Assembly (NCBI RefSeq): GCF_014799995.1
Contig: NZ_JAAVGY010000056.1
Span: forward strand, 20,943 to 84,942
Length of the DNA stretch: 64,000 bases
DNA from: Helicobacter sp.
GTDB taxonomy: Bacteria > Campylobacterota > Campylobacteria > Campylobacterales > Helicobacteraceae
Direction: 5' to 3'
Of the stretch, positions 27,475-36,041 are shown piece by piece (the stretch's first letter is position 1; each line of letters starts with the position of its first letter). Below the pieces are notes generated by a model. That model was not told the origin of the DNA. It did not search any database and saw nothing but the letters and a program-made list of their open reading frames with translations. A program made the position numbers and the translations under genes.

Positions 27475-27542
27475 TCTATTTCTCTTGGATTAAAAGAATT
27501 TTGAAGTGCAAATTCTAGCAAAATAAATAAGGATTTTAAAGT

Positions 27543-28385
27543 TTGAATCGTATTTTTGTTGCAAAAAAACCACTTTTTATTTCTTCTAATCATTATCTCA
27601 ATCTTTTAAAGCGAAGATTTGGAGAGAAAAAGGGCGGATTTAGTGGAATCTTAGACCCTTTTGCTTGCGGAGCGTTGCTTGTGGCATTTGGGCAATATAC
27701 GAAACTTTTTCGTTTTTTGGAAAAATCCCCCAAAGTCTATCAGGCGACACTTTGGCTTGGAATGGAGAGCGATTCGCTAGATTTGGAAAATGTGCGCAAG
27801 GTGCAGTTTGTGCCGAAATTTTCTGAAAGCGAAGTAGAATCTGTTTTACAAAGTTTTGTTGGGATTGTGTCCTTTGTGCCTCCAAAGTATAGTGCCAAAA
27901 AAATACAAGGCACACAGGCATATAAATTAGCGCGTGCGGGAAAAGAGGAATTGTTAGAGCAGCATCTCAAAGAACAAACGATGTTGGTAGATAAAATAGA
28001 GTTTTTGGGCTATTCTCACCCTTTTATTAGCTTTAGGGCTTGGGTAAGTGAGGGGGCTTACATTCGCTCTTTAGGGGCGTTAATCGCAAGGAAACTAGGC
28101 TGTGTCGGCTCTCTTAGCTATTTGGAACGTATCAGTGAGGGAGGATTGAGCTATCAAGGGGAGAGGGCGTTAAATCCTTTGGAGATTCTGCCTTTTTCCA
28201 AGTTGGATTTGCGTCATCATTTGTTTTTACGTTCTTTAATGCAAGAGGGCAAAAAAATTTCTCCAAAAATGTTGAAAATTAATGAATTTGGAAAATATAT
28301 AGTGCAATTTGAAGATTTTTTCTCTATAATTTCATACGAAAATCAAAACTTACAATATTTAGTAAATAGGATTCCTTTATGTTAA
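27543..28385 (+). CDS. truB: tRNA pseudouridine-55 synthase TruB
   Basis: 280 residues. The catalytic motif GGFSGILDPFACGALLVAFG carries the active Asp near residue 38; PPKYSAKKIQGTQAYKLARA and GAYIRSLGALIARKLG are also typical of TruB. It converts U55 of tRNAs to pseudouridine. The start is TTG (AAGGA upstream), with no usable ATG near the N-terminus. The 3' end overlaps csrA by seven bases; truB-csrA-ispE-smpB form one unit. Confidence 0.93.
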   Translation: MNRIFVAKKPLFISSNHYLNLLKRRFGEKKGGFSGILDPFACGALLVAFGQYTKLFRFLEKSPKVYQATLWLGMESDSLDLENVRKVQFVPKFSESEVESVLQSFVGIVSFVPPKYSAKKIQGTQAYKLARAGKEELLEQHLKEQTMLVDKIEFLGYSHPFISFRAWVSEGAYIRSLGALIARKLGCVGSLSYLERISEGGLSYQGERALNPLEILPFSKLDLRHHLFLRSLMQEGKKISPKMLKINEFGKYIVQFEDFFSIISYENQNLQYLVNRIPLC

Positions 28386-28615
28386 TTTTATCAAGAAAAG
28401 AAAACGAGAGTATTACTATTGGTGAGAATATCACAATTAGGGTGATTTCTATTGATAAAGGTAATGTAAAGATTGGTTTTGATGCGCCCCCAGAATTATT
28501 AATTTTGCGCGAGGAATTAAAACTTGCCATTTCAGAAGAGAATAAAAAATCTCTCCAGCAGCAAACACAAGGCAATGTGCTTGATAAACTTGTGGCAGCT
28601 AGAAAGAAAGTTTAA
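28379..28615 (+). CDS. csrA: Carbon storage / flagellin translation regulator CsrA
   Basis: 78 residues, matching CsrA: MLILSRKENESITIGENITI, GNVKIGFDAPPELLILREEL with the RNA-binding Arg and Glu, then a longer helical tail. CsrA binds GGA motifs near ribosome sites and controls virulence, motility and stress genes in Helicobacter and Campylobacter. It overlaps the end of truB by seven bases, so its translation is probably coupled. Confidence 0.97.
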   Translation: MLILSRKENESITIGENITIRVISIDKGNVKIGFDAPPELLILREELKLAISEENKKSLQQQTQGNVLDKLVAARKKV

Positions 28616-28620
28616 AGATA

Positions 28621-29502
28621 ATGGTTTGCGATTCTTTGACGCAAGATATTTATAAATCCTATGCAAAAATTAATTTATTTTTAAAAATTGTCGGCAAAAC
28701 TTGCATTAATGGAGTGAATTATCATCTCTTAGAATCGCGTTTTATGAGAGTGTCAAGCCTCTATGATACTTTGGCTTTTGATTGGAATACGCCTGCTTTT
28801 GAGATTGTGGGAAATTTTGATTGTGCCACAGAACAAAATACTATTTTTAAAACCTATCGTCTCCTTATGCCTTATCTTACAGAATCACAAAAACAAACAT
28901 TAGAGCATTTAAGCATTAGAGTAGAAAAAAACATACCAAGTGGCGGGGGATTGGGCGGAGGGAGTTCCAATGCCGCTTGTTTTTTGCAGGTAGTGAATCA
29001 GAAATTGGCAATGGGTTTAGACTCAATAGCTTTGATGAATCTTGGCGCACAAGTCGGGAGTGATGTGCCGTTTTTTTTAAGCGGTTTAGAGATTGCAAAT
29101 GTCAAGGGTAGGGGAGAAATTATAGAATCTTGCCAGCAAGAGAAAGAATCGCAAGGATTTGCACCTTTTGAAGTGGAAATTGTGATGCCAAAACTACATT
29201 GCAATACCGCAAAGGTGTATCAAAAATATGCGGAATCATTTTATAATGAAACAAAAATCCAACAAACTAAAGCACAAAATTGGTTAGAGAAGTCAAACCA
29301 AGCCATTTTGCAAAACAATGCTTTAGAAAATAATGATTTGTTTGCCGCGGTTTTGGCTCTTTATCCAGAGTTGGAATCTTATAGGAAAGAGGGATTGTTT
29401 TTAAGTGGAAGTGGTAGCTCTTTTTGGCGATTATCATCAAAGGAATCCCAAGATAAGCAAGCGTTGTATAAAGCTTGTGATTTCAAAGAGGCAAGAAGAT
29501 GA
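28621..29502 (+). CDS. ispE: 4-diphosphocytidyl-2-C-methyl-D-erythritol kinase
   Basis: 293 residues of the GHMP kinase family: YKSYAKINLFLKIVGK (substrate Lys), NIPSGGGLGGGSSNAACFLQ (ATP loop), LGAQVGSDVPFFLSG, and the C-terminal LFLSGSGSSFW. It phosphorylates CDP-ME in the MEP isoprenoid pathway, which dxs in this window begins. The start is five bases after csrA; the end overlaps smpB by four bases. Confidence 0.95.
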   Translation: MVCDSLTQDIYKSYAKINLFLKIVGKTCINGVNYHLLESRFMRVSSLYDTLAFDWNTPAFEIVGNFDCATEQNTIFKTYRLLMPYLTESQKQTLEHLSIRVEKNIPSGGGLGGGSSNAACFLQVVNQKLAMGLDSIALMNLGAQVGSDVPFFLSGLEIANVKGRGEIIESCQQEKESQGFAPFEVEIVMPKLHCNTAKVYQKYAESFYNETKIQQTKAQNWLEKSNQAILQNNALENNDLFAAVLALYPELESYRKEGLFLSGSGSSFWRLSSKESQDKQALYKACDFKEARR

Positions 29503-29957
29503 AAATCATCGCAACAAACAAAAAAGCAACTTTTGATTTTTTTATTTTAGAAAAATACGAAGCAGGGATTGAGCTCAAAGGGAGTGAAGTGAAATCTATT
29601 CGTGCGGGACGCGTGAATCTCAAGGATAGCTTTGTGAAAATCATTCAAGGAGAAGCCTTTTTGTTTCAAGCGCATATTGCGACACTTGCAACAACGAATC
29701 TCCATTACAAACCCGATGAAAAACGTGCACGCAGATTGCTTTTGCACCGCAAGGAGATTGATAAACTCTTCGGCAAAAGCCAAGTTTCTGGTATGAGTAT
29801 TGTAGCATTGAAGCTTTATTTTAATGCCCGCAATAAAGCAAAGCTAGAAATTGCTTTGGCTAAGGGTAAGAATTTGCACGATAAACGCGAATCTCTAAAA
29901 GAAAAAATCCAAAAACGAGAGATTGCACAAACCCTAAAAGAAATGCAAAGAAAATAA
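29499..29957 (+). CDS. smpB: SsrA (tmRNA)-binding protein SmpB
   Basis: 152 residues, standard length. Motifs: KATFDFFILEKYEAGIELKG, GSEVKSIRAGRVNLKDSFVK, LLLHRKEIDKLFGKSQVSGM, and the basic tail (GKNLHDKRESLKEKIQKREI) that enters the ribosome. SmpB delivers tmRNA to stalled ribosomes. The tmRNA gene itself is not in this window. It overlaps ispE by ATGA and is followed closely by exbB. Confidence 0.97.
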   Translation: MKIIATNKKATFDFFILEKYEAGIELKGSEVKSIRAGRVNLKDSFVKIIQGEAFLFQAHIATLATTNLHYKPDEKRARRLLLHRKEIDKLFGKSQVSGMSIVALKLYFNARNKAKLEIALAKGKNLHDKRESLKEKIQKREIAQTLKEMQRK

Positions 29958-29965
29958 GGAAAAAA

Positions 29966-30418
29966 ATGCTTGGATTATCCCTAAAAGAATTGGTAGAATA
30001 TGGAGTGATTGGAGTTTTAATGTTGATGAGTGTAGTGGCACTTTGGGCAACATTGGAGCGACTATTGTTTTATAAATACATTAAACTCGTGCTTTATACA
30101 AATAAAACAGAATTAGAAATAGACCTCTCAAAGAATCTTACTTTGATTGCTACTATTGGTTCTAATGCTCCCTATGTTGGGCTTCTAGGAACGGTGTTTG
30201 GGATTATCATTACCTTTGTGCAGATTGGACAATCCGGTATGGTAGATACGGCAAATATTATGACAGGGCTTGCACTTGCGCTCCAAGCCACAGCGGGTGG
30301 ATTGCTTGTAGCGATTCCAAGCATTGTGTTTTATAATCTCTTAATGCGTAAAAGTGAAGTTTTGATTGCGCAATGGGAAATTATGCAGGAAAATAAAGCA
30401 AACAAAGGCGTGCAATGA
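29966..30418 (+). CDS. exbB: ExbB/TolQ-family proton channel subunit
   Basis: 150 residues, the short Helicobacter type. Three membrane segments are visible: VIGVLMLMSVVALWATLERL; YVGLLGTVFGIIITFVQIG; GLALALQATAGGLLVAIPSI. The last two carry the family pore residues (GLLGTV, ATAGGL). With ExbD it forms the proton-driven motor that energises TonB or Tol. It overlaps exbD as ATGA. There is no tonB beside it. Confidence 0.93.
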   Translation: MLGLSLKELVEYGVIGVLMLMSVVALWATLERLLFYKYIKLVLYTNKTELEIDLSKNLTLIATIGSNAPYVGLLGTVFGIIITFVQIGQSGMVDTANIMTGLALALQATAGGLLVAIPSIVFYNLLMRKSEVLIAQWEIMQENKANKGVQ

Positions 30419-30804
30419 AGCATTTTAGGAGAATGGATAGCATTAATATCGTGCCTTTTATAGATATTATGCTTGTTTTGCTTGTGATTGTCCTCACAAG
30501 TGCGACTTTTATCGCACAAGGCAAGATTCCCATTGCCTTACCACAAGCACAAGGTTCTGATAAAATCACGCAACCCTTAAAAACGCTTGAAATCACCATT
30601 GATGCACAAGGGCAATATTATCTTGATAAAACTCCTATGAGTTTGGAATTAATCCAAAGTGAAATCCTAAAGATTCCAAAGGATACACCTATTTTATTGC
30701 GGGGAGACCAAAAAAGTTATTTTGAAAGTTTTATCGCTTTGGTTGGGGTTTTGAGCTCTAGCGGGCACGATAATATAGATGTGCAAGTGGAACAAAGTCA
30801 ATGA
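30415..30804 (+). CDS. exbD: ExbD/TolR-family proton channel subunit
   Basis: 129 residues: one N-terminal membrane helix INIVPFIDIMLVLLVIVLTS with the proton-carrying Asp17, then a periplasmic domain (LEITIDAQGQYYLDKTPMSL, PILLRGDQKSYFESFIALVG). ExbD works with ExbB. It is followed after a 12-base gap by the small membrane protein that begins the ZorAB-like unit. Confidence 0.95.
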   Translation: MKHFRRMDSINIVPFIDIMLVLLVIVLTSATFIAQGKIPIALPQAQGSDKITQPLKTLEITIDAQGQYYLDKTPMSLELIQSEILKIPKDTPILLRGDQKSYFESFIALVGVLSSSGHDNIDVQVEQSQ

Positions 30805-30816
30805 TAAAGGATTTTG

Positions 30817-30999
30817 ATGTTTAGAGAAAGCTATGATTTATCAACGATTATTTCAGCGGTGGTTACCTTTATGGCTGTCGTGCTTGCGATTCGTTTCGCG
30901 CTCTATCTAGCGAATCGCAATAACTCACAGATTCAAAAGCCTGATTGGCTAGAAGATGAACGTTTTGATGTGCAGACGAAAAAACACAAACGAAAATAA
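30817..30999 (+). CDS. 60-residue single-span membrane protein between exbD and the ZorA-like gene
   Basis: The ATG at 30817 follows AAAGGA; an in-frame TTG one codon before it is a less likely start. The protein has one helix (about residues 11-32: IISAVVTFMAVVLAIRFALY) and a charged C-terminal tail ending in KKHKRK. I recognise no family. The spacing (12 bases after exbD, 19 before the MotA-like gene) makes it part of the same transcript. It may be an accessory subunit of one of the two flanking channels. Confidence 0.6.
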   Translation: MFRESYDLSTIISAVVTFMAVVLAIRFALYLANRNNSQIQKPDWLEDERFDVQTKKHKRK

Positions 31000-31018
31000 A
31001 TCAAGATAAGGAAGAACA

Positions 31019-33712
31019 ATGGAGAATCTAATCATCAATGCAATTTTTACTGCATTTATGCTCGCACTTGCGTTTTGGGACTATCTAAGCTATGGTAAGC
31101 AAAAGCATCGCGATTTTAAATCTATCATTATGAGCACAGGGGTTTTGGGGACATTTGTCGGGATTTTTGTCGGTTTGCAAGATTTTGATGTCGGCAATGT
31201 AGAAAATTCTGTCCCCTCATTGCTTGCGGGTTTAAAAACCGCATTTTATACTTCAATTTTGGGAATGGTATTAGCGATTCTACTCTCTATTGTGCAAAAA
31301 AGCAAAGCCGTCAAGAGTGATTTTGAAAATATGCTAGATTATTTTTCCTTACAAGCAGGAAAGTTAGACAAATTAGAAAAACTAGAGAAGTTGGAATCTC
31401 TAGGCAAATTACAAGAAATCGTTACGCAAAATCAGCAACAAATGGATTCACAAAATGCTTATTATAAGCAGCAAGTCAGTAATTTTAAGGTTTTAGAGGA
31501 TAATTTTGTTAAAACCAATGTCTCCTTAAAAGAAGCAATGCACCATCTTGCACAAGGGGCGTCAAAGGAATTGATTGCGGCATTAGAGGGAGTGATTAAG
31601 GATTTCAATCAGCGCATTACGGAGCAATTCGGAGATAATTTTAAAGAATTAAATAGTGCTGTGGCGCAGATGATTTTATGGCAGAACAATTATAAGGATT
31701 CCATTATAGGATTGGATTCTAGCCTTAAAGGCACATTGAAGCTATTTGAATCTACAAAAGAATCCTTAGAATTGATTGCGCAGCGCAATACAGAAGTATT
31801 GGAAGTCTATAACGCGTTAGCGCATAGCATTGAGGCTTCGCGTATTGAGAATGAGAAGCTCTCACATCTTCTACAAGGCTTTGAGAGAATGCACGAGGAC
31901 GCAAGGGAAGCCCTTGTGAGTGTAGAAAATCTAAGTCAAAATTTGCAGCACACACATCAGCAAACATTGGAATACACTAAGGAATCGCTAGAGGAAGTGC
32001 AAGATTTCTTGGCAAAAAGCACAAGGACACATCAAGAGCAGACACAGAATTTATTAGAAAATAGCTTCAAAGCACTTGAGGAAGACGCACAAAGGCAATC
32101 AGAACAACTCAACGCCTTGCAAAATGCTTTTGGTGAATTTAATCAGGCGTATTTAACACAAAATGAAGAGCATTTGGCTAAGGCATTGGAATCCCTTAAA
32201 GCAAAATCCCAAGACTTTATGGAATCTTTAGTGGAGAGCGATTCCGCATTAAAGCATAAAAACTTAGAGATGATAGCGCAGATTGAGGGAAGTATCAAAG
32301 AACGTTTAGAGGGAGTTAAAGAAAGCTTTGAAAGTAGTTTAGAGACACTAGAAAATGCGCAAAAAGAATCCTTATTATTGGTAGAGGAACAAACAAAAAG
32401 AAGTGATGAAGCCTTGTTGCGTCATACGCAAGAAATGGAAAGTTCTTTAGAAAAAGCAAGCAATAATTTGCAAGCATTAGGCGAGCAAACACAAAAGAAT
32501 CTCACGAAAAATTCTGATGCGCTAGAGCAACATATTACTAATGCGGTGTTAAACTTTGATAAGCTTCTAGGAAATACGACAAAAACCCTAGAGGAAAATT
32601 TCCGAGATTCTAAAGATACGCTTACAACACTTAGCAAAGAGATAGAAAGCTCTATGCTGACAACTACAAAGTCTTTAGATTCTTTGCTTAATGACACGGC
32701 AAATACTTTAAGCCAAAGCACGCAAAATATTGAAGAATCTCTCGTGCATACCAATCAAACCTTAATGGATTCTTTTGCCCAAAGCACACAAAGCATAGGG
32801 GAGGGATTCCGAAGTTTTAATGACAATGTGAGAGAAAATCTAGCCAAAACCACAGAGGAAATCGGGACGAGCGTAACGCGTTTGATAACGCAGAATCAGA
32901 CACATAATCAAAATCTCCAAGATTTAATGGCAAAAAGCGTTGATACATTTAGCCAAAGTTTAGAAACAATGCACAAAGAGAGTCAAAACCATAATGTAGA
33001 GATTCAGAATCAAATGCGTAGCAGCTTTGGTGAATCCTATAAAAATGCGTTGGAATCCTTAAGCGCATTTTTAAAGAATACAACCAATGCGTATCAAACA
33101 CAACTCACGACATTGGCGCAAAATACACAGAAGACAAGCCTAGAAACACATCAGAAACTAGAGCAGGATTTGCAAATGCGCTTACAAGCTATTGCACAAG
33201 GTTTTGAAAGCAATGCGCAAAAAGTTTTGGCAAGCTCTGAAAACTTGGCAAATCATTTGCTAAAATCAAACAATGCGCAATTAGAATCGCATACAAAAGA
33301 GATGATGGCGAGTTTTAGCGCGTTGGATAAGAGCATTAAAGCAACTTTAGTTGAAATGGCAAAAAACTATCTGACAAGTCTTGAGATTCTTACAAAACAA
33401 AGCATAGAAACTCCTAAAAATGCGAGTGTGGAGCTATTGAATGAATTTAATAAACTGCAAAAAAATCTAAGCGATGCGCTTGATAAGACTTATCTATCTT
33501 TGGAAAATAACCGCAAAGAAATTGATACGATTTTAAGAATCATACAAACCAATATCGCAACTTCTTTGAATCAAACCTCTAGTTTGAATGAAAATCTTTG
33601 TAAATCTCTCGGTGATTTGGACGGGGCACTTTCAAATATTACTTTAGGATTCCGTCAAGATTATGAATGGTTTTTGCGCAGAATCCGAGAGTTAATGGGA
33701 GCTAGAGGCTAA
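31019..33712 (+). CDS. MotA/ExbB-type channel protein with a very long coiled-coil tail (ZorA-like)
   Basis: 897 residues; AAGGAAG ribosome site. Three membrane helices lie in the first 95 residues (about 5-24, 38-54, 76-93), with the MotA/ExbB pore pattern TGVLGTFVGIFVGL and LKTAFYTSILGMVLAI. The remaining 800 residues are almost all predicted helical coiled coil, rich in Glu, Gln, Ser, Asn and Lys, with recurring LxxLxxxTxxxLxxS units. This layout, followed by a MotB/OmpA partner, is that of ZorA in Zorya phage defence, where the tail is a long intracellular rod thought to pass the signal to effectors. The tail here is longer than that of the studied ZorA. No ZorC, ZorD, ZorE, ZorF or ZorG is adjacent, so the family is well supported but the defence role is inference. 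The stop shares one base with the next gene. Confidence 0.7.
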   Translation: MENLIINAIFTAFMLALAFWDYLSYGKQKHRDFKSIIMSTGVLGTFVGIFVGLQDFDVGNVENSVPSLLAGLKTAFYTSILGMVLAILLSIVQKSKAVKSDFENMLDYFSLQAGKLDKLEKLEKLESLGKLQEIVTQNQQQMDSQNAYYKQQVSNFKVLEDNFVKTNVSLKEAMHHLAQGASKELIAALEGVIKDFNQRITEQFGDNFKELNSAVAQMILWQNNYKDSIIGLDSSLKGTLKLFESTKESLELIAQRNTEVLEVYNALAHSIEASRIENEKLSHLLQGFERMHEDAREALVSVENLSQNLQHTHQQTLEYTKESLEEVQDFLAKSTRTHQEQTQNLLENSFKALEEDAQRQSEQLNALQNAFGEFNQAYLTQNEEHLAKALESLKAKSQDFMESLVESDSALKHKNLEMIAQIEGSIKERLEGVKESFESSLETLENAQKESLLLVEEQTKRSDEALLRHTQEMESSLEKASNNLQALGEQTQKNLTKNSDALEQHITNAVLNFDKLLGNTTKTLEENFRDSKDTLTTLSKEIESSMLTTTKSLDSLLNDTANTLSQSTQNIEESLVHTNQTLMDSFAQSTQSIGEGFRSFNDNVRENLAKTTEEIGTSVTRLITQNQTHNQNLQDLMAKSVDTFSQSLETMHKESQNHNVEIQNQMRSSFGESYKNALESLSAFLKNTTNAYQTQLTTLAQNTQKTSLETHQKLEQDLQMRLQAIAQGFESNAQKVLASSENLANHLLKSNNAQLESHTKEMMASFSALDKSIKATLVEMAKNYLTSLEILTKQSIETPKNASVELLNEFNKLQKNLSDALDKTYLSLENNRKEIDTILRIIQTNIATSLNQTSSLNENLCKSLGDLDGALSNITLGFRQDYEWFLRRIRELMGARG

Positions 33713-34455
33713 TGGCAAATTCTTATAGAGGCAATGAATGGATTAGCATTTCGGATATGATGGCGGGTGTAATGATGATTTTTTTGCTGATTGCTGTTTC
33801 TTATATGGTAGTCATTAGCAAAACAGAGAAAAAGCTTGCGATTCAAAATGCCGAACTTTTAGAACTGAATCGTCAGATGAGTGATATTGCAAAAACCCAT
33901 AAAGACTTGCAAACCGAGCTTTACCAAGATTTGATTTCGGAATTTTCTAGCAATTTAGAACGTTGGAATGCCGAGATTGATACAGATAATACGGTGCGAT
34001 TCAAAGAGCCAGAGATTTTATTTGACCAAGGAAAAAAAGAAGTTAAAATGCGCTTCAAAGAGATTTTAGATGATTTTTTCCCACGTTATATCAAAATCCT
34101 AAGCCAAGAAAAATATAAGCAAGATATTGAGGAGATTCGCATTGAGGGGCATACTTCAACAGAATGGCAAAATGCAAATACATTGGAATCTCGTTATCTT
34201 GGAAATGCTGAACTCTCTCAAGCAAGAGCGTTAGAAGTCTTGAAATATTGCTTTGATAATAAGCAAATTGACACGCAAAAACAATGGTTGATTAGTGTTT
34301 TACGTGCTAATGGATTATCTTTTGCTAAGCCTTTAGAAACGCCTGAACTTTCAAGGAGGGTAGAGTTTAAAGCCCTGACAAAAAGCAATCAAAAGATTCT
34401 TAAGATTTTGAATGTCAATCAAGAATTACAAAATGCAGAGAATGGCGAAAATTAA
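33712..34455 (+). CDS. MotB/OmpA-type peptidoglycan-anchored partner (ZorB-like)
   Basis: 247 residues. An N-terminal membrane helix SISDMMAGVMMIFLLIAVSY has Asp15 where MotB has its proton-binding Asp32. A short coiled linker follows, then an OmpA-like domain: KEPEILFDQGKKEVKMRFKE, IRIEGHTSTEW, AELSQARALEVLKYCF and SRRVEFKALT. Arg172 of LSQARA fits the peptidoglycan-contacting Arg; the usual Asp of GHTD is Ser149, a variant that also occurs in some OmpA-like subfamilies. It should pair with the preceding protein as a 5:2 stator fixed to the cell wall. The start overlaps the previous stop by one base. Confidence 0.72.
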   Translation: MANSYRGNEWISISDMMAGVMMIFLLIAVSYMVVISKTEKKLAIQNAELLELNRQMSDIAKTHKDLQTELYQDLISEFSSNLERWNAEIDTDNTVRFKEPEILFDQGKKEVKMRFKEILDDFFPRYIKILSQEKYKQDIEEIRIEGHTSTEWQNANTLESRYLGNAELSQARALEVLKYCFDNKQIDTQKQWLISVLRANGLSFAKPLETPELSRRVEFKALTKSNQKILKILNVNQELQNAENGEN

Positions 34456-34468
34456 ATTAATTGGCTGA

Positions 34469-35371
34469 TTAAGATTTCAAAAATGCGTCAAATTTGGCTT
34501 GTAAAAAAAGCGGTTGGTAGGATTGCTTGGCTTTGCGCAAGCCCTCAATGCCTAAATCTTCTTCTCTATTAACAAAAGGATAGGCACTCCATTCGTGAGC
34601 CAAAAATTCGCGATTAATTGCCTGATAAGCCCCTTGATATTCAATGTCGGCTTTTTCAATATGGATTACAGCGGTATTTTCGTTGAGAGGTTCTCCAAAA
34701 CTAAAGGCGATGATTTTGTTATCTACGCGCAAGATTCCACCCTTAAAATCTAGTCTGCGAAATTGCTTGAGCGATTCTATAATGCCAACATACTCATTTC
34801 TTAAACCATCGCTTGCAGTATCGTTTATCTTGCCAAACCAAGCTTGGTAAGTGGCAATCAATTCATTAAGATTATCATTAGTTAATCTTTCGTAAGTAAA
34901 GGCATAACGTTCAGTAAAGCGATTGAGATGTGTTTTTTTCTTGTGATATTTTTTACCCTTTAGCTCAATGAGTTCAGGAGTGGAATAAATGTAATCACTG
35001 CGGTCCTCACGATAAATAAAATCAAAAGTATCGGGGAATAGGGATTCTAATTCGGTTTTATCTACTTGGCTTAGAGAGTGGATAGAGAATCCCAACCCCT
35101 TTGCTTTGCAGATTTCTTGTAATTGCATTAAGGTTTGTTTTTTTTGATTCAAGTCATTTTGTTTGTGGATTGGATAAAAGATAAATGGATTTTCGTTAGG
35201 GTATTGTGTTTTGATAATTAAACAATCATTAAGAATCGTCCAACTGATATGACGCGCATAATGCCAAAGATAAAGATTAGTAAAGGTAAGGTCTGAAACA
35301 AGAATATTTTGTGAAGTAAAGAAGCTAGTAAGCAATTCTTTATCTTCAATATCAATTGGTTTCCATTGCAT
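34469..35371 (-). CDS. DUF2156 (GNAT-fold) protein
   Basis: 300 residues from the ATG at 35371. An ATG two codons upstream abuts the AAAGGA itself, so the second, spaced six bases, is preferred. The opening MQWKPIDIEDKELLTSFF and the motifs FTNLYLWHYARHISW, KKYHKKKTHLNRFTERYAFT, FKGGILRVDNKIIAFSFGEP and IEYQGAYQAINREFLAHEW are those of DUF2156, which has the double GNAT fold of aminoacyl-phosphatidylglycerol synthases. The substrate is unknown. It converges with the ZorB-like gene, 13 bases apart. Confidence 0.82.
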   Translation of the reverse strand: MQWKPIDIEDKELLTSFFTSQNILVSDLTFTNLYLWHYARHISWTILNDCLIIKTQYPNENPFIFYPIHKQNDLNQKKQTLMQLQEICKAKGLGFSIHSLSQVDKTELESLFPDTFDFIYREDRSDYIYSTPELIELKGKKYHKKKTHLNRFTERYAFTYERLTNDNLNELIATYQAWFGKINDTASDGLRNEYVGIIESLKQFRRLDFKGGILRVDNKIIAFSFGEPLNENTAVIHIEKADIEYQGAYQAINREFLAHEWSAYPFVNREEDLGIEGLRKAKQSYQPLFLQAKFDAFLKS

Positions 35372-35412
35372 TTGCATTCCTTTTAGTTAAAAGGATATTT
35401 TAATACAAAGAG

Positions 35413-35664
35413 TTAAAAAGAAATATTAAGCTTTTGTGCATTTTCTTGTTTAGGGAGGAAATTTTTTGTTTGTTTGAGTTTGCGCATTTCCATACCTAAT
35501 TTTTCTTTTTGAGCCTTAGCGTATTCTGTGATTTGCTCCATAATCGCTAATGCTTCAAACATTTCATCGCGTGTTTTGAGAATGGGTGTATTATCCAAAA
35601 GTTCATTGATTTTGTTATCGTTTTTGTTTAGATATGCTACTTTTAATTCATTAAGCCAATTCAT
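35413..35664 (-). CDS. Small flagellar protein in the FliT position
   Basis: 83 residues, helical and charged (WLNELKVAYLNKNDNKINEL, ALAIMEQITEYAKAQKEKLG). It overlaps fliS by 14 bases and occupies the place of FliT, the FliD chaperone, in the flaG-fliD-fliS-fliT order. Similarity to FliT is too weak to see by eye, so the assignment rests on size, helix content and position. Confidence 0.6.
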   Translation of the reverse strand: MNWLNELKVAYLNKNDNKINELLDNTPILKTRDEMFEALAIMEQITEYAKAQKEKLGMEMRKLKQTKNFLPKQENAQKLNISF

Positions 35665-36028
35665 AATTTACCTCTTTCCATGCTTCAAGCAATCCTTTGA
35701 CTACTTTAATCACAATATCAATTTTGTCTTTATTGTTTTCCATATTTGCTTGCGTTAGGAGCTTGATTTGATGTGTATAAAGCCCTGTCAAATAGTGGGC
35801 GACTTGCCCACCTTTCTCGTAATCAAGCGAATTTAAAAGCTCTACAAAAATATCCGTAGTGCGGTTAATGTAATAAATCTTTTTCTCAATATCTTGAGAA
35901 TCAATACAACGTTTCGCCATAGAGGCAAAGCGTAAAATACCCTCATAGAGCATTTCTACAAGCTTTGCTGGCGATTCTACCGCAACAGAATTTTGCTGAT
36001 AAGAACTATAAGCCAAATTACCTTTCAT
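35651..36028 (-). CDS. fliS: Flagellin chaperone FliS
   Basis: 125 residues, all helical. The start SSYQQNSVAVESPAKLVEML and LYEGILRFASMAKRCIDSQD are the FliS signature, with YLTGLYTHQIKLLTQANMEN following. FliS binds the flagellin C-terminus and keeps it unfolded for export. It is the third gene of the flaG-fliD-fliS run. Confidence 0.95.
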   Translation of the reverse strand: MKGNLAYSSYQQNSVAVESPAKLVEMLYEGILRFASMAKRCIDSQDIEKKIYYINRTTDIFVELLNSLDYEKGGQVAHYLTGLYTHQIKLLTQANMENNKDKIDIVIKVVKGLLEAWKEVNYELA

Positions 36029-36041
36029 TGTTTATTCTCTC

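Noticed and set aside
31350..33600. The coiled-coil tail as a fused chemoreceptor or SMC-type protein
   Set aside because: There is no receptor hairpin signature (the conserved E-I-A-N type tip) and no Walker motifs; it is a plain helical rod.
30817..34455. Calling this a complete Zorya system
   Set aside because: No ZorC, ZorD, ZorE, ZorF or ZorG gene lies on either side; only the motor pair can be supported.
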